The notes beneath the pieces were generated by a model. The model saw nothing but the letters and a program-made list of their open reading frames with translations. It was not told where the DNA came from and did no database searches. This document shows, one piece after another, positions 12,156 through 22,036 of a stretch of 64,000 nt of DNA. This DNA comes from Blastochloris sulfoviridis (GTDB lineage Bacteria; Pseudomonadota; Alphaproteobacteria; Rhizobiales; Xanthobacteraceae). The first letter of the stretch is position 1. Each line of letters starts with the position of its first letter. The translations under genes and the position numbers were made by a program. The stretch covers positions 23,521 to 87,520 of the forward strand of contig NZ_VWPL01000014.1 in assembly GCF_008630065.1 (NCBI RefSeq). Reading direction: 5' to 3'.

Positions 12156-13523
12156 TTACCGGCCCGGCACCGGCGATGGCAGGCCGACCATCGCGAGCGC
12201 CGCGCCCTGGCGCGCGGCAACCGTGTCCACCGAAAAATCGGCGAAGGCATCCTCGAACAGCCGGTGGAAATTGACCTCCGCCCGCAGCCGCAGGAACACG
12301 CCGCCCAATCCGATCGCGGCGCGGTCCATGAACACGAACTCGCGCGGCACGGTCACCGGCCCGAGCTCGCGCAGGGCGCGGTGCACCGAGAACGCCTCCT
12401 TGCGGCCGTACTCGCCCGGCGCGACGCCGTCGGCGATGGTGCGCACGCGGTCCTCCAGCACCGGGCCGTAGATGAAGCGCGCCCAGATGTTGAGCACGTC
12501 GATGATCTCGCGCTTCAGGCCCTTGAAGCCCCACTGCTCGTAGGCGTGAACGATGCGCGCGTCGTCGTTGTCCCGCAGGCCGCGATAGAGATCGACCACA
12601 CCGCCGACGAAGGCCGGCGGGAAGATGCGGATGCAGCCATAATCGAGCAAGTTGATGCCGCCGGGCACCCCGCCCTCCTCGAACACCGTGTAGTTGCCGA
12701 GGTGCGGGTCGCCATGGATGACGGCGAAGCGGCTGAACGGCATCCACCACGCCCGGTACATGGCGACGGCCAGCCGGTTGCGGGTCTCCAGGTCGTGGTC
12801 GACGAATTCGAGCATGCGCCGGCCGTCGAGCCAGTCGAGGGTGAGCAGCCGCCCGGTCGACAGGTCCGGCCACGCCGCCGGCACCCGCACGTCGTGGAGG
12901 TCGGCCGCCATGTGGCGGTAGAGCCGGACGTGGCGGGCCTCGCGCCGATAGTCGAGCTCCTCGCGCAGCCGCTCGCCCAGCTCGCGGGCGATCTCGCGGG
13001 TATCGACCGCCGGGTCGACGCGGCGCTGGATGGCAAAGGCGATGTCGAGCTGGGAGAGGTCGGCCTCCACCGCCGACTGCATGTCGGGATACTGCAGCTT
13101 GCACGCCAGCGGCTCGCCGCCGAGCGCGGTGGCCCTATGGACCTGGCCGAGGGAGGCTGCCGCCGCCGGCCGGTGGTCGAAGCTGCCGAACCGCGTCTGC
13201 CAGTCGGGGCCGAGCTCGGCCGCCATGCGCCGCTTGACGAACGGCCAGCCCATCGGCGGCGCCTCGCTCTGCAGCTTCTGCAGCTCGGCGGCGTATTCCG
13301 GCGGCAGCGCGTCCGGAATGGTCGACATGAGCTGGGCGACCTTCATGATCGGGCCCTTGAGCCCGCCCAGCATGGCGGAGAGGTCCTCGGCATTGACCTG
13401 CCGGTCGAACCGGCCGAGCAGTCGCGAGCCCATCATCTTGGCGGCCATGCCGCCGACATTGGCACCGACCCGCGCGTAGCGCGTGGCGCGGGCGGAAAAC
13501 CTGTTCTGTTCGCTGTCGGTCAT
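12156..13523 (-). CDS. ABC1 (AarF/UbiB/COQ8-like) atypical kinase
   Basis: This 455-residue ABC1-family protein shows the atypical-kinase hallmarks in order: GPIMKVAQ, a variant of the KxGQ motif; the Ala-rich loop AAAASLGQVH; the catalytic Lys in LACKLQYP; the EELDYRREA motif; VIHGDPHLGNY; and DYG in place of DFG. Family members support ubiquinone synthesis (UbiB) or have undefined ATPase roles. This one lacks the long hydrophobic C-terminal anchor of E. coli UbiB and resembles soluble alphaproteobacterial paralogues, so I do not call it ubiB. It stands alone, followed downstream by the convergent response regulator. Confidence 0.88.
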   Translation of the reverse strand: MTDSEQNRFSARATRYARVGANVGGMAAKMMGSRLLGRFDRQVNAEDLSAMLGGLKGPIMKVAQLMSTIPDALPPEYAAELQKLQSEAPPMGWPFVKRRMAAELGPDWQTRFGSFDHRPAAAASLGQVHRATALGGEPLACKLQYPDMQSAVEADLSQLDIAFAIQRRVDPAVDTREIARELGERLREELDYRREARHVRLYRHMAADLHDVRVPAAWPDLSTGRLLTLDWLDGRRMLEFVDHDLETRNRLAVAMYRAWWMPFSRFAVIHGDPHLGNYTVFEEGGVPGGINLLDYGCIRIFPPAFVGGVVDLYRGLRDNDDARIVHAYEQWGFKGLKREIIDVLNIWARFIYGPVLEDRVRTIADGVAPGEYGRKEAFSVHRALRELGPVTVPREFVFMDRAAIGLGGVFLRLRAEVNFHRLFEDAFADFSVDTVAARQGAALAMVGLPSPVPGR

Positions 13524-13599
13524 GGTCTCGGCCAAACGCCCGCTCGCCCCGAACGGCCCGGTCCGCCGGATATAGGCACGATCGGCCGGATTTCCACGC

Positions 13600-14787
13600 C
13601 TACTCGGCCGCTTCGGGCTCGGCGTGCGCGACCGTGCGCGGCGCGCGAACCCGCGGCGTGCGTGCGCGCGACCTGCCGGCGGCATGCCGGCGGTCGGTGG
13701 CGGCGAGCCAGCGCGCGGCCTCCGGCCAGCCGGTTGCGAGGTTCTGCGCCCCCATGAACAGGCTGAGATGTCCGCCCGGCCAAAGCCGGCTGGCGATGGC
13801 GGATCTGGCCGTGCCGGCCAGCCGCGCCGCCGCGAACACCTGCGCGGGCGGTGCGATGACGTCGTTCTCTCCGGCGACCAGGAACAGCGGGTGGCGGATG
13901 CGCTCGAGTCCCACGGTATGCCCGAGCGCCGGAACAGCGCCTTCGGCCAGCAGATTGCGCTGGAACAGCCATTCCACGGTTTGGAGGTAGTAGCGGCCGG
14001 GCAGGTCGACCAGGATGCGGTCCCAGGCGGCGTAGCGCTCCAGGGCGGCGCGCGCGTGCGGCCGGTCGTCGCCGGGATCGAGCTGCAGGTCGCGGCGCGC
14101 ATAGGCGTCGAGTTGGCCGGCGATCCGCGGCCAGACGTTGCGCATGGCCCGCCCGCGCATGCGCCCGCCGCACTGACGCACGATCTCCGCGAACGTCGCC
14201 AGCGGCGTGGCCTTGGCCCACGCCGCCAGATCGCTCTCGCCGACCGCGGTATCGACGGGTGCGGCGACCGGCACCAGCGCCCGCACCTTGCCGGGGAAGC
14301 GGGCGGCATAGATCAGCGCCAGGCTGCCGCCCTGGCACAGGCCGACCAGATCGACCGGCGGTCCGCACTCGTCGACGGCGACATTGAGGTCGGCCAGATA
14401 GGTGTCGAGCGTGAAGTCGCTCATCGCCGGCGTCGCCGACTTCCAGTCGGTCAGCGCGAGGCGCGCAATCCCTTCGATCGCCAGGCGCTCCATCAGGCTG
14501 TGGCCGGGGGCGAGGTCGGCGATCGCCGCGGTGTGCAGCGCGAACGGCGCGACCACCAGCACCGGCCGGCCGGCGGCGCCGGTCGAGAAGTCGCGCAGGC
14601 GCAGGGTCGGAAGATCCAGGCGGATGCGATTGGCGGAGGTCCAGGCAGGCTCTTCTTCGCCGGCCACCACGTCGGCGCCCATCACCAAGGCCGCGAACCC
14701 GCAGGCAACCTCGTTCGCCGCCGCGGCGGCGGCGAAGGCGAAGTCCCAGGGTGTGGCTGGCCAGGGAGTCGGGCGCTCGGACGGCAT
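13600..14787 (-). CDS. PHA-synthase-like alpha/beta hydrolase
   Basis: This 395-residue alpha/beta-hydrolase has a cysteine in the nucleophile elbow (GLCQGGS) where lipases have serine. That, with the Asp in GENDVIAPP and the His in GGHLSLFMG, is the Cys-Asp-His triad of polyhydroxyalkanoate synthases. The length is near class III PhaC (about 355) plus a basic Arg/Ala-rich C-terminal tail. It could polymerise hydroxyacyl-CoA, or be a PhaC-like paralogue of other function; no phaA, phaB, phaE or phasin lies nearby. The start has GGGAGGG six bases upstream. Carbon storage fits the neighbouring glycogen genes. Confidence 0.75.
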   Translation of the reverse strand: MPSERPTPWPATPWDFAFAAAAAANEVACGFAALVMGADVVAGEEEPAWTSANRIRLDLPTLRLRDFSTGAAGRPVLVVAPFALHTAAIADLAPGHSLMERLAIEGIARLALTDWKSATPAMSDFTLDTYLADLNVAVDECGPPVDLVGLCQGGSLALIYAARFPGKVRALVPVAAPVDTAVGESDLAAWAKATPLATFAEIVRQCGGRMRGRAMRNVWPRIAGQLDAYARRDLQLDPGDDRPHARAALERYAAWDRILVDLPGRYYLQTVEWLFQRNLLAEGAVPALGHTVGLERIRHPLFLVAGENDVIAPPAQVFAAARLAGTARSAIASRLWPGGHLSLFMGAQNLATGWPEAARWLAATDRRHAAGRSRARTPRVRAPRTVAHAEPEAAE

Positions 14788-14858
14788 GGAACCCTCCCGG
14801 GACCCTCCCGCGGGGCGCCAGCATCCTCCAGGTTGCGCACCAAATCAACGGTTGGCTG

Positions 14859-15305
14859 TTACCCCCCGCCTGCGACCGGTGTACGCGGGGGTGCAAGTGT
14901 ATTCGGGGCTGCAAGTGAACGCGGGGGTGCGAGCCGGTCGCCGATCCAGCGGGCAAGCCCCTCCTCGCCGACCTCGCCCGCCGCCAGCGCCAGGATGGCG
15001 GCCGCCGCCTCGGCGGGGTCGGCCCGCAGATCGCGGTCGTTCAGGCCGAGGAACACGACAATCGCGGCAAACGCCATCCGCTTGTTGCCGTCGACGAACG
15101 GGTGGTTGCGCGCCAAGCCATACCCATAGGCGGCGGCGAGCGCGGCAAGGTCGCTCTCGCCATAGGCGAACTTGTTGAGCGGCCGCGCCAGCGCCGACTC
15201 CAGGAGACCACGGTCGCGCAGCCCCTCGGCACCGCCAAACAGCGCCAGTTGCTCGGCATGAATGTCGAGCACGATCTCGACGTCCAGCCATTCCGGCTCG
15301 GTCAT
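14859..15305 (-). CDS. doc: Doc-type toxin (Fic/DOC fold)
   Basis: This 148-residue protein carries the Fic/Doc active-site motif HPFVDGNKR and the Doc-type N-terminus (IHAEQLALFGG). Doc toxins phosphorylate EF-Tu and arrest translation. The gene begins 11 bp after the stop of an AbrB/MazE-type antitoxin gene, a typical two-gene module, although classical Doc is paired with Phd. The last 30 or so residues are low-complexity and come from an 18-bp tandem repeat, making the protein longer than the usual 125 residues. The catalytic core is intact. Whether the tail matters is unknown. Confidence 0.85.
   Translation of the reverse strand: MTEPEWLDVEIVLDIHAEQLALFGGAEGLRDRGLLESALARPLNKFAYGESDLAALAAAYGYGLARNHPFVDGNKRMAFAAIVVFLGLNDRDLRADPAEAAAAILALAAGEVGEEGLARWIGDRLAPPRSLAAPNTLAPPRTPVAGGG
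14884..14937. repeat. 18-bp tandem repeat, 3 copies, in the doc 3' end
   Basis: Three consecutive 18-bp units, the first two more alike than the third, lie within the C-terminal codons of doc. On the coding strand they encode a repeated six-residue pattern (LAAPNT, LAPPRT). The unit length is a multiple of three, so copy-number change keeps the frame. Confidence 0.8.
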
Positions 15306-15316
15306 GTGGCGGGCCT

Positions 15317-15586
15317 CTATTTGGCGAGCGTCTTGTAGGTGTCGGCGTAGTCGCGGAACGACCGGCGGGCGATCTCCATCGCCTTGGCGTGCCTGGGGTC
15401 GTAGGGGCTGAGCTTCACGCTGCGCTCAGTCTGCTCGATGACGTGCAGCACGTCGCCCTCCTGCAGATGCAGGCGCGCCAGCATCTCCTTCGGCAGCAGC
15501 ACGCCGACGGAATTGCCGATCTTCTTGATCTTGAGCACATAGCCGGTGGTGTTGGCCCGTGCCTCGGCCGGATCCTCGCGCTTCAT
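15317..15586 (-). CDS. AbrB/MazE/SpoVT-fold antitoxin
   Basis: This 89-residue protein has the swapped-hairpin AbrB signature: KIKKIGNSVGVLLPKEML followed by LHLQEGDVLHV. Such proteins bind DNA as dimers, repress their own operon and neutralise the cognate toxin through the C-terminal tail. It lies directly upstream of doc with an 11-bp gap and has GGAGG before its ATG. Pairing an AbrB-type antitoxin with a Doc-type toxin is documented, but less usual than Phd-Doc. A short inverted repeat just upstream is a plausible autoregulatory operator. Confidence 0.88.
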   Translation of the reverse strand: MKREDPAEARANTTGYVLKIKKIGNSVGVLLPKEMLARLHLQEGDVLHVIEQTERSVKLSPYDPRHAKAMEIARRSFRDYADTYKTLAK

Positions 15587-15602
15587 CTCCGCCTCCGCTG
15601 TT

Positions 15603-15615
15603 ATACAAAATGTAT
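15603..15615. promoter_or_regulatory. Candidate operator of the toxin-antitoxin operon
   Basis: A perfect inverted repeat, ATACA-AAA-TGTAT, lies 17 bases upstream of the antitoxin start codon in unusually AT-rich sequence. A TATAAC hexamer overlaps one side on the antitoxin strand. AbrB-fold antitoxins normally bind such palindromes in their own promoter. The function is inferred from position and symmetry only. Confidence 0.5.
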
Positions 15616-15640
15616 CACAGCGGAAGGACGCTGTCGCGCC

Positions 15641-17476
15641 TTACCCCTCCAGCGCCTCCAGCTCGCCGATCATGCGCTCGATCACCGTCAACCCGGTCTG
15701 CCAGAACGCCGGCTCGCGGGCATCGAGCCCGAACGGCGCCAGAAGTTCGGAGTGATGCTTGGTGCCGCCGGCGGCGAGCAGACCGAGATAGCGCTCGGCG
15801 AAGCCCTCCGGCGCGCGCTCATAGACGGCATAGAGCGAGTTCACCAGGCAGTCGCCGAACGCATAGGCGTAGACGTAGAACGGCGCGTGGACGAAGTGGC
15901 CGATATAGGTCCAGAACGTCTCGTAGCCGGGGCCGAGCCGGATCGCCGGACCCAGGCTCTCGCCTTGCACCTCAAGCCAGAACCGGCCGATCTCGTCCGC
16001 CGTCAGCTCGCCCGCTATGCGTGCCTCGTGCACCTTGCGCTCGAAACTGTAGAAGGCGATCTGGCGCACCACGGTGTTGAGCATGTCCTCGACCTTCGAG
16101 GCGATCAGCGCCTTGCGTTGGGCGCGGTCGGGGGTGGCGGCGAGGATCGCCTTGAAGGTCAGCATCTCGCCGAACACCGAGGCGGTCTCCGCCAGCGTCA
16201 GCGGGGTCGGCGCCATCAAGGGGCCGTTGGGCGCGGCCAGCACCTGATGGACGCCGTGGCCGAGTTCGTGGGCGAGCGTCATCACGTCGCGCGGCTTATT
16301 CTGGTAGTTCATCAGCACATAGGGGTGCACCGAGGGCACGGTGGGGTGCGAGAAGGCGCCCGGCGCCTTGCCCGGCCGCACCGGCGCGTCGATCCACCGC
16401 CGGTCGAAGAACCGCTGGGCGATCTCGGCCAGCTTCGGCGAGAAGCCGCGATAGGCGTCGAGCACGGTTGAGCGCGCCTCCGGCCACGCATAGGTGCGCT
16501 GCTCGACCTTGGGCAGCGGCGCGTTGCGGTCCCAGTGGTCGAGCGCGTCCTTGCCGAACCAGCGCGCCTTCAGCGCATAGTAGCGGTGCGACAGCCGCGG
16601 ATAGGCGTCGCGCACCGCCGACACCAGCGCCTCCACCACCTCGCGCTCGACCCGGTTGGCGAGGTGGCGGCTGTCGGCGACGTCCTTGAAGCCGCGCCAG
16701 CGGTCGGTGATCTCCTTGTCCTTGGCCAGGACGTTGGTGATCAGGGTGAAGGTGCGCAGGTGCTCGCGGAAGGTGGTGGCCAGCGCCTCGGCGGCGGCCT
16801 TGCGGGCGGGCTCGGCCGGCTCCAGCAGCAGGTTCAGGGTCGGCTCCAGCGTCAGCTCGCGACCCTCGACCTTGAAGCGCAGCGTCGACACCGTCTCGTT
16901 GAACAGCCGGTTCCAGGCGGTGCGGCCGGTGACCGACTTCTCCAGGAACAGCTGCTCCAGCCGGTCGTCGAGCTGGTAGGGCCGCTCCTTGCGGATGTCG
17001 GTGAACCAGGGCCACCAGCGGGCAAGCGCCGGGTCGGCCAGCGCGGCATCGACCAGCGCGTCGTCGAGCCGGTTCATCTCGAGCTCGAAGAACAGCAGGT
17101 GCGACGAGGCGTTGGTCACCCGCTCCTGGACGTCGCCATAGAATTTGGCGCGCGCGGGGTCGGAATTGTCGCCGGCATAGACGAGGCCGGCATAGGAGAT
17201 CAGCCGGCCGAGCAGCTCCTCGATCGCCTCGTACTGGCGCACCGCCTCGGCAAGCCGGGGGCCGGCATCGGCGGCCGCGGCGATCTCGCCGAGCTTGCCG
17301 CGCCAGGTCTCGGCGAAGGCGGCGCAGGCCGATTCGGCCTCCTTGAGATCGGCCGCCACCTCGGGAGACGCCATGCCGGGATAGAGGTCCGACAGATCCC
17401 ATTCCGGCAGCGCGGGGGATGGTGCGGCGGCGCTGCGGGGGGAGGCAGAGGCGGCAGGTGTCGCGGCTGAGGTCAT
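15641..17476 (-). CDS. pepF: Oligoendopeptidase F (M3B)
   Basis: This 611-residue M3-family zinc metallopeptidase cleaves oligopeptides in the cytoplasm. The zinc site HELGHGVHQ (HExxH) is followed about 25 residues later by ETASVFGEM, which provides the third ligand. The N-terminus after a short Ala/Ser-rich leader (WDLSDLYPG) is typical of PepF. The leader is low-complexity rather than a signal peptide. The gene ends about 55 bp from the toxin-antitoxin promoter. It is divergent from the sigma-54 activator gene, with a 318-bp shared upstream region. Confidence 0.93.
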   Translation of the reverse strand: MTSAATPAASASPRSAAAPSPALPEWDLSDLYPGMASPEVAADLKEAESACAAFAETWRGKLGEIAAAADAGPRLAEAVRQYEAIEELLGRLISYAGLVYAGDNSDPARAKFYGDVQERVTNASSHLLFFELEMNRLDDALVDAALADPALARWWPWFTDIRKERPYQLDDRLEQLFLEKSVTGRTAWNRLFNETVSTLRFKVEGRELTLEPTLNLLLEPAEPARKAAAEALATTFREHLRTFTLITNVLAKDKEITDRWRGFKDVADSRHLANRVEREVVEALVSAVRDAYPRLSHRYYALKARWFGKDALDHWDRNAPLPKVEQRTYAWPEARSTVLDAYRGFSPKLAEIAQRFFDRRWIDAPVRPGKAPGAFSHPTVPSVHPYVLMNYQNKPRDVMTLAHELGHGVHQVLAAPNGPLMAPTPLTLAETASVFGEMLTFKAILAATPDRAQRKALIASKVEDMLNTVVRQIAFYSFERKVHEARIAGELTADEIGRFWLEVQGESLGPAIRLGPGYETFWTYIGHFVHAPFYVYAYAFGDCLVNSLYAVYERAPEGFAERYLGLLAAGGTKHHSELLAPFGLDAREPAFWQTGLTVIERMIGELEALEG

Positions 17477-17794
17477 GAAGCGGCTCGATCCGATGCAGGG
17501 AGGCCCCGACCCGACACGCCGTTCGTGGCGGGGATGGGGCGGGGCCGGACCTGCAGAGATACCGCAGAATGGCGGGCCGCCAAGCGGGGTTTCGCCGATG
17601 GCCCGCCGGGCGCGCGGCCCAGGCTGGCGGACAGGCGCAAAACTTCTGAGAATTTGCAATTCATTCAGCATGTTCGCGCGTTTCCGCGCGTCAGGGGCGG
17701 CGAAAAGTCCTGTCCGACGCGAGATTGTTAGCGTTGCGTTAACATTCCCCGGCCACGGTCGCCCCAAATTGGCACAGATCGGGTCGGGGACGGC
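17477..17794. promoter_or_regulatory. Divergent promoter region with a CtrA-like site
   Basis: The 318 bp between pepF and the sigma-54 activator hold no gene. At 17728-17743 is TTAG-N7-TTAAC, one mismatch from the CtrA consensus TTAA-N7-TTAAC, about 50 bases before the activator start codon. CtrA binding is inferred from sequence only. Confidence 0.45.
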
Positions 17795-19333
<1,539 letters not shown>

Positions 19334-19446
19334 CACGTCCGGAAAAAAGCCCGGATGACGGCGTGGTGAGTTGCCGCCGTCAAGCAAATCAGATCAGGTC
19401 CGAACGAATTCGGATCGAGATGCGCTGATCTATGGGAGCAGGTGCC

Positions 19447-21798
19447 ATGCGTGGGGGTTCCGCCCGGTTTCTGGCAGGCGCCGCGCTGGCCGCGCTGCTG
19501 GCCTACGAGGCCGCCGCCACAGAAGGGCCGGCACTTGAGGGGCCGGCAACCGCTGCCACCCAGGCCGCGCCAGCCACGGCCACGGAAACGGCGCCCGGGA
19601 CCGACGCCGCCCCCGCGGCCACGGCGGCGCCCGATGGCGCGACCGGCGAGGGCGATCCGGACGAGCCTGCGGCCGAAATCGACCCCGACCCCGAGGATGA
19701 TCCCGAGGACGAACCGGCGTTGCGCTCCGGCGCCGACGCAGAGGCCGAGCCCGGCACCGCCAAGTCCAGCACCACCAAGTCGGACGAGGTCGAGGCCGGC
19801 GAGAGCAAGCCCGCCGAGATCAAGCCCGAGCTGCGGCCGGCGGCTGTCGAGGTGCCCCTGGCGCCGGCCGCGGCGCCCGCCGCCGCAACCGCGCCCGAGA
19901 CGGCCGCGCCCGCCGCACCCTCCATTGACGCGCTGGTGCCGGTGCCCGAGCCGGCCAATGTGCCGCCGCCCGGCCTTGCCGACATCGGGCCGCCCGCTGG
20001 CGCGCCGGTCAAAGACACAGCCAGGGAGACGGTGAAGGACGCGGTGAAGGAGACGGTGAAGGAGACAGCCAAGGACACGGAAAAGGACGCGTCCCCGGCT
20101 GTCGCGCCCGCCGGGCAGGCCGCCAGGGAGGCTGCGCCGCCGGCCCCGCCCCCGGCCGCCGCGGCGGCGGTCGAGGACGCGGCGGTGACCGCGGCGCTGC
20201 GGGCGCTTCTCGCCGAGCGCGGCGGCAGCGCCGAGGAGCGGCGGCTGCGCGAGACGCTGGCGCAGGCCTACGAGGCGCGCGGCTTCAAGCCGGTGTGGAT
20301 CGAGCACGGCACGCTTTCGGCGCGCGCCGCGGCGGTGCGCACGGTGCTGGCCGGCGCCGCAACCGAGGGGCTCGACCCCGCCGACTATCCCCTGCCCGCC
20401 GACCCCGGCCAGGCGGCGACGGCGGCGACACTCGCTTCGGCCGAGCTGAAATATTCGAACGCCGCGGTGACCTACGCCCGCCACGCCATGTCCGGCCGCT
20501 TCGATCCCGGCCGCGTGCATCCGCTGGTCACCCCGCGCCGCACGGTCCCCAAGACCGAGGAGGTGATCGCCAAGGTCGCCCAGGCCGCCGACCCCGGCGC
20601 GGCGCTCGCCGCCTACAATCCGCCGCACGACGGCTACCGGGCGCTGAGGACGATTCTCGCCGAGATGCGCAGCGCCACGGCCGCCGAGGAGACCGCCCGC
20701 GTCCCCGGCGGGCCGCTGCTGCGGCCGGGCATGCGCGATGCGCGCGTACCGGCGCTGCGCGCCAAGCTCGGCATTGCCGGCGAGGCCGCCGACACCCTCT
20801 ATGGCCCCGACCTGGTCGCGGCGGTCGAGGCGTTCCAGGAGACGCACGACCTCGCCGTCGACGGCGTGGTCGGATCCCGGACGCTGGCCGCGCTCAATGG
20901 CGGCGGCAAGGCCACCATCAACGACATCATCGCCAATATGGAGCGCTGGCGGTGGCTGCCGCGCGATCTCGGCACCACCCACATCATGGTGAACATTCCC
21001 GAGTTCACCGTGCGCATCTGGCGCAACGGCCAGATGATCCACCGCACGCGGGTGATCACCGGCAAGCCGTCGACCCCGACGCCGGTATTCACCGACGACA
21101 TGGAATATGTGGTGATCAACCCGGCCTGGAACGTGCCGCCCTCGATCGTGAGGAACGAGATGCTGCCGCTCCTCGCCTCCGACCCCGAGGCGATCACCCG
21201 CCAGGGCCTGGAGGTGCTGGTCAATGGCCGCCCGGTCGACCCCTACGAGATCTATGGCGCCGATCCCAACTCGATCTCGTTCCGCCAGCCGCCGGGCGAG
21301 CGCAACGCGCTCGGCCGCATCAAGTTCATGTTCCCCAACCGGCACCACGTCTATCTGCACGACACGCCGACGCGCCACCTGTTCGCGCGCGAGGTACGCA
21401 CGTTCAGCCATGGCTGCATCCGGGTGAACGAGCCGCTGAAGTTCGGAGAAGTGGTGTTCTCCCTCGGCCTGCCGGGCGAGCACTGGTCGCCGGGGCGCAT
21501 CGAATCGATGTTCGGCCGCCAAGAGAACATCATCCAGTTCCGCCAGCAGTTCCCGGTCCACGTGGCCTATTTCACCACGATGGTCGACGAGACCGGGGCG
21601 CTGGTGGTCCGCGACGACGTCTACAGCTACAATGCGCAGGTAAAGGCGCTTCTGGGCCTGGAGGGCGAGGTGCGCCGCTTCTCGCCGCCGCCCTCGGCGC
21701 GGCCGGTGGCGCTGCCACCGCCGGTGGTGCGTCCGGCGGGTCCGCCGCCGACCTTCCTGGAGCAATTGTTCGGCATCCGGCCGATGCGCGGCGGCTGA
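19447..21798 (+). CDS. Large L,D-transpeptidase (YcbB/LdtD-like) with peptidoglycan-binding domain
   Basis: This envelope enzyme of about 783 residues should form 3-3 (or anchoring) cross-links in peptidoglycan. An N-terminal signal peptide (LAGAALAALLAYEAAA) is followed by a disordered segment of about 220 residues rich in Ala, Pro, Glu and Lys, including Lys-Asp/Glu-Thr/Ala-Val repeats. Then come a scaffold, a PG_binding_1 domain (VEAFQETHDLAVDG) and the YkuD domain with catalytic FSHGCIRVNE. I prefer the ATG at 19447 because GGAGCAGG precedes it; another ATG lies 15 bp upstream. The gene starts about 113 bp after the sigma-54 activator. Confidence 0.92.
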   Translation: MRGGSARFLAGAALAALLAYEAAATEGPALEGPATAATQAAPATATETAPGTDAAPAATAAPDGATGEGDPDEPAAEIDPDPEDDPEDEPALRSGADAEAEPGTAKSSTTKSDEVEAGESKPAEIKPELRPAAVEVPLAPAAAPAAATAPETAAPAAPSIDALVPVPEPANVPPPGLADIGPPAGAPVKDTARETVKDAVKETVKETAKDTEKDASPAVAPAGQAAREAAPPAPPPAAAAAVEDAAVTAALRALLAERGGSAEERRLRETLAQAYEARGFKPVWIEHGTLSARAAAVRTVLAGAATEGLDPADYPLPADPGQAATAATLASAELKYSNAAVTYARHAMSGRFDPGRVHPLVTPRRTVPKTEEVIAKVAQAADPGAALAAYNPPHDGYRALRTILAEMRSATAAEETARVPGGPLLRPGMRDARVPALRAKLGIAGEAADTLYGPDLVAAVEAFQETHDLAVDGVVGSRTLAALNGGGKATINDIIANMERWRWLPRDLGTTHIMVNIPEFTVRIWRNGQMIHRTRVITGKPSTPTPVFTDDMEYVVINPAWNVPPSIVRNEMLPLLASDPEAITRQGLEVLVNGRPVDPYEIYGADPNSISFRQPPGERNALGRIKFMFPNRHHVYLHDTPTRHLFAREVRTFSHGCIRVNEPLKFGEVVFSLGLPGEHWSPGRIESMFGRQENIIQFRQQFPVHVAYFTTMVDETGALVVRDDVYSYNAQVKALLGLEGEVRRFSPPPSARPVALPPPVVRPAGPPPTFLEQLFGIRPMRGG

Positions 21799-22036
21799 TC
21801 CTCTCGGTGATCGGCTACCTCACCTCCGGTTAACCACTGATATTAACCAGAATTCTGGCGCGGATCGGCGCGCGGCCGATTTTTGCCACGTTCAGTCCTT
21901 ACCCAAGCCTGAGCACATCGGGGGCGGGTGCTAAGTCGCCATTAACCGGACCCGATTAAGACGATGTTCACCCTGGCGAACGCGGTAAGGGGACGCGCCC
22001 GCCTCACATCCTGTCTACGCATCGGGGACCGGCTCA
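21799..22036 (+). promoter_or_regulatory. Upstream region of the DUF882 gene with TTAACC motifs
   Basis: Four TTAA half-sites occur in two pairs: 21830 and 21843 (spacer 9), and 21942 and 21956 (spacer 10). Three of the four read TTAACC. The half-site resembles CtrA boxes but the spacing is not the canonical 7, so I call the region promoter-like without naming the regulator. Confidence 0.35.

Noticed and set aside
14661..14780. Signal peptide on the PHA-synthase-like protein suggested by its Ala-rich start
   Set aside because: The Ala stretch (FAFAAAAAANEVA) is preceded by acidic and aromatic residues, not basic ones, and PHA synthases are cytoplasmic granule proteins.
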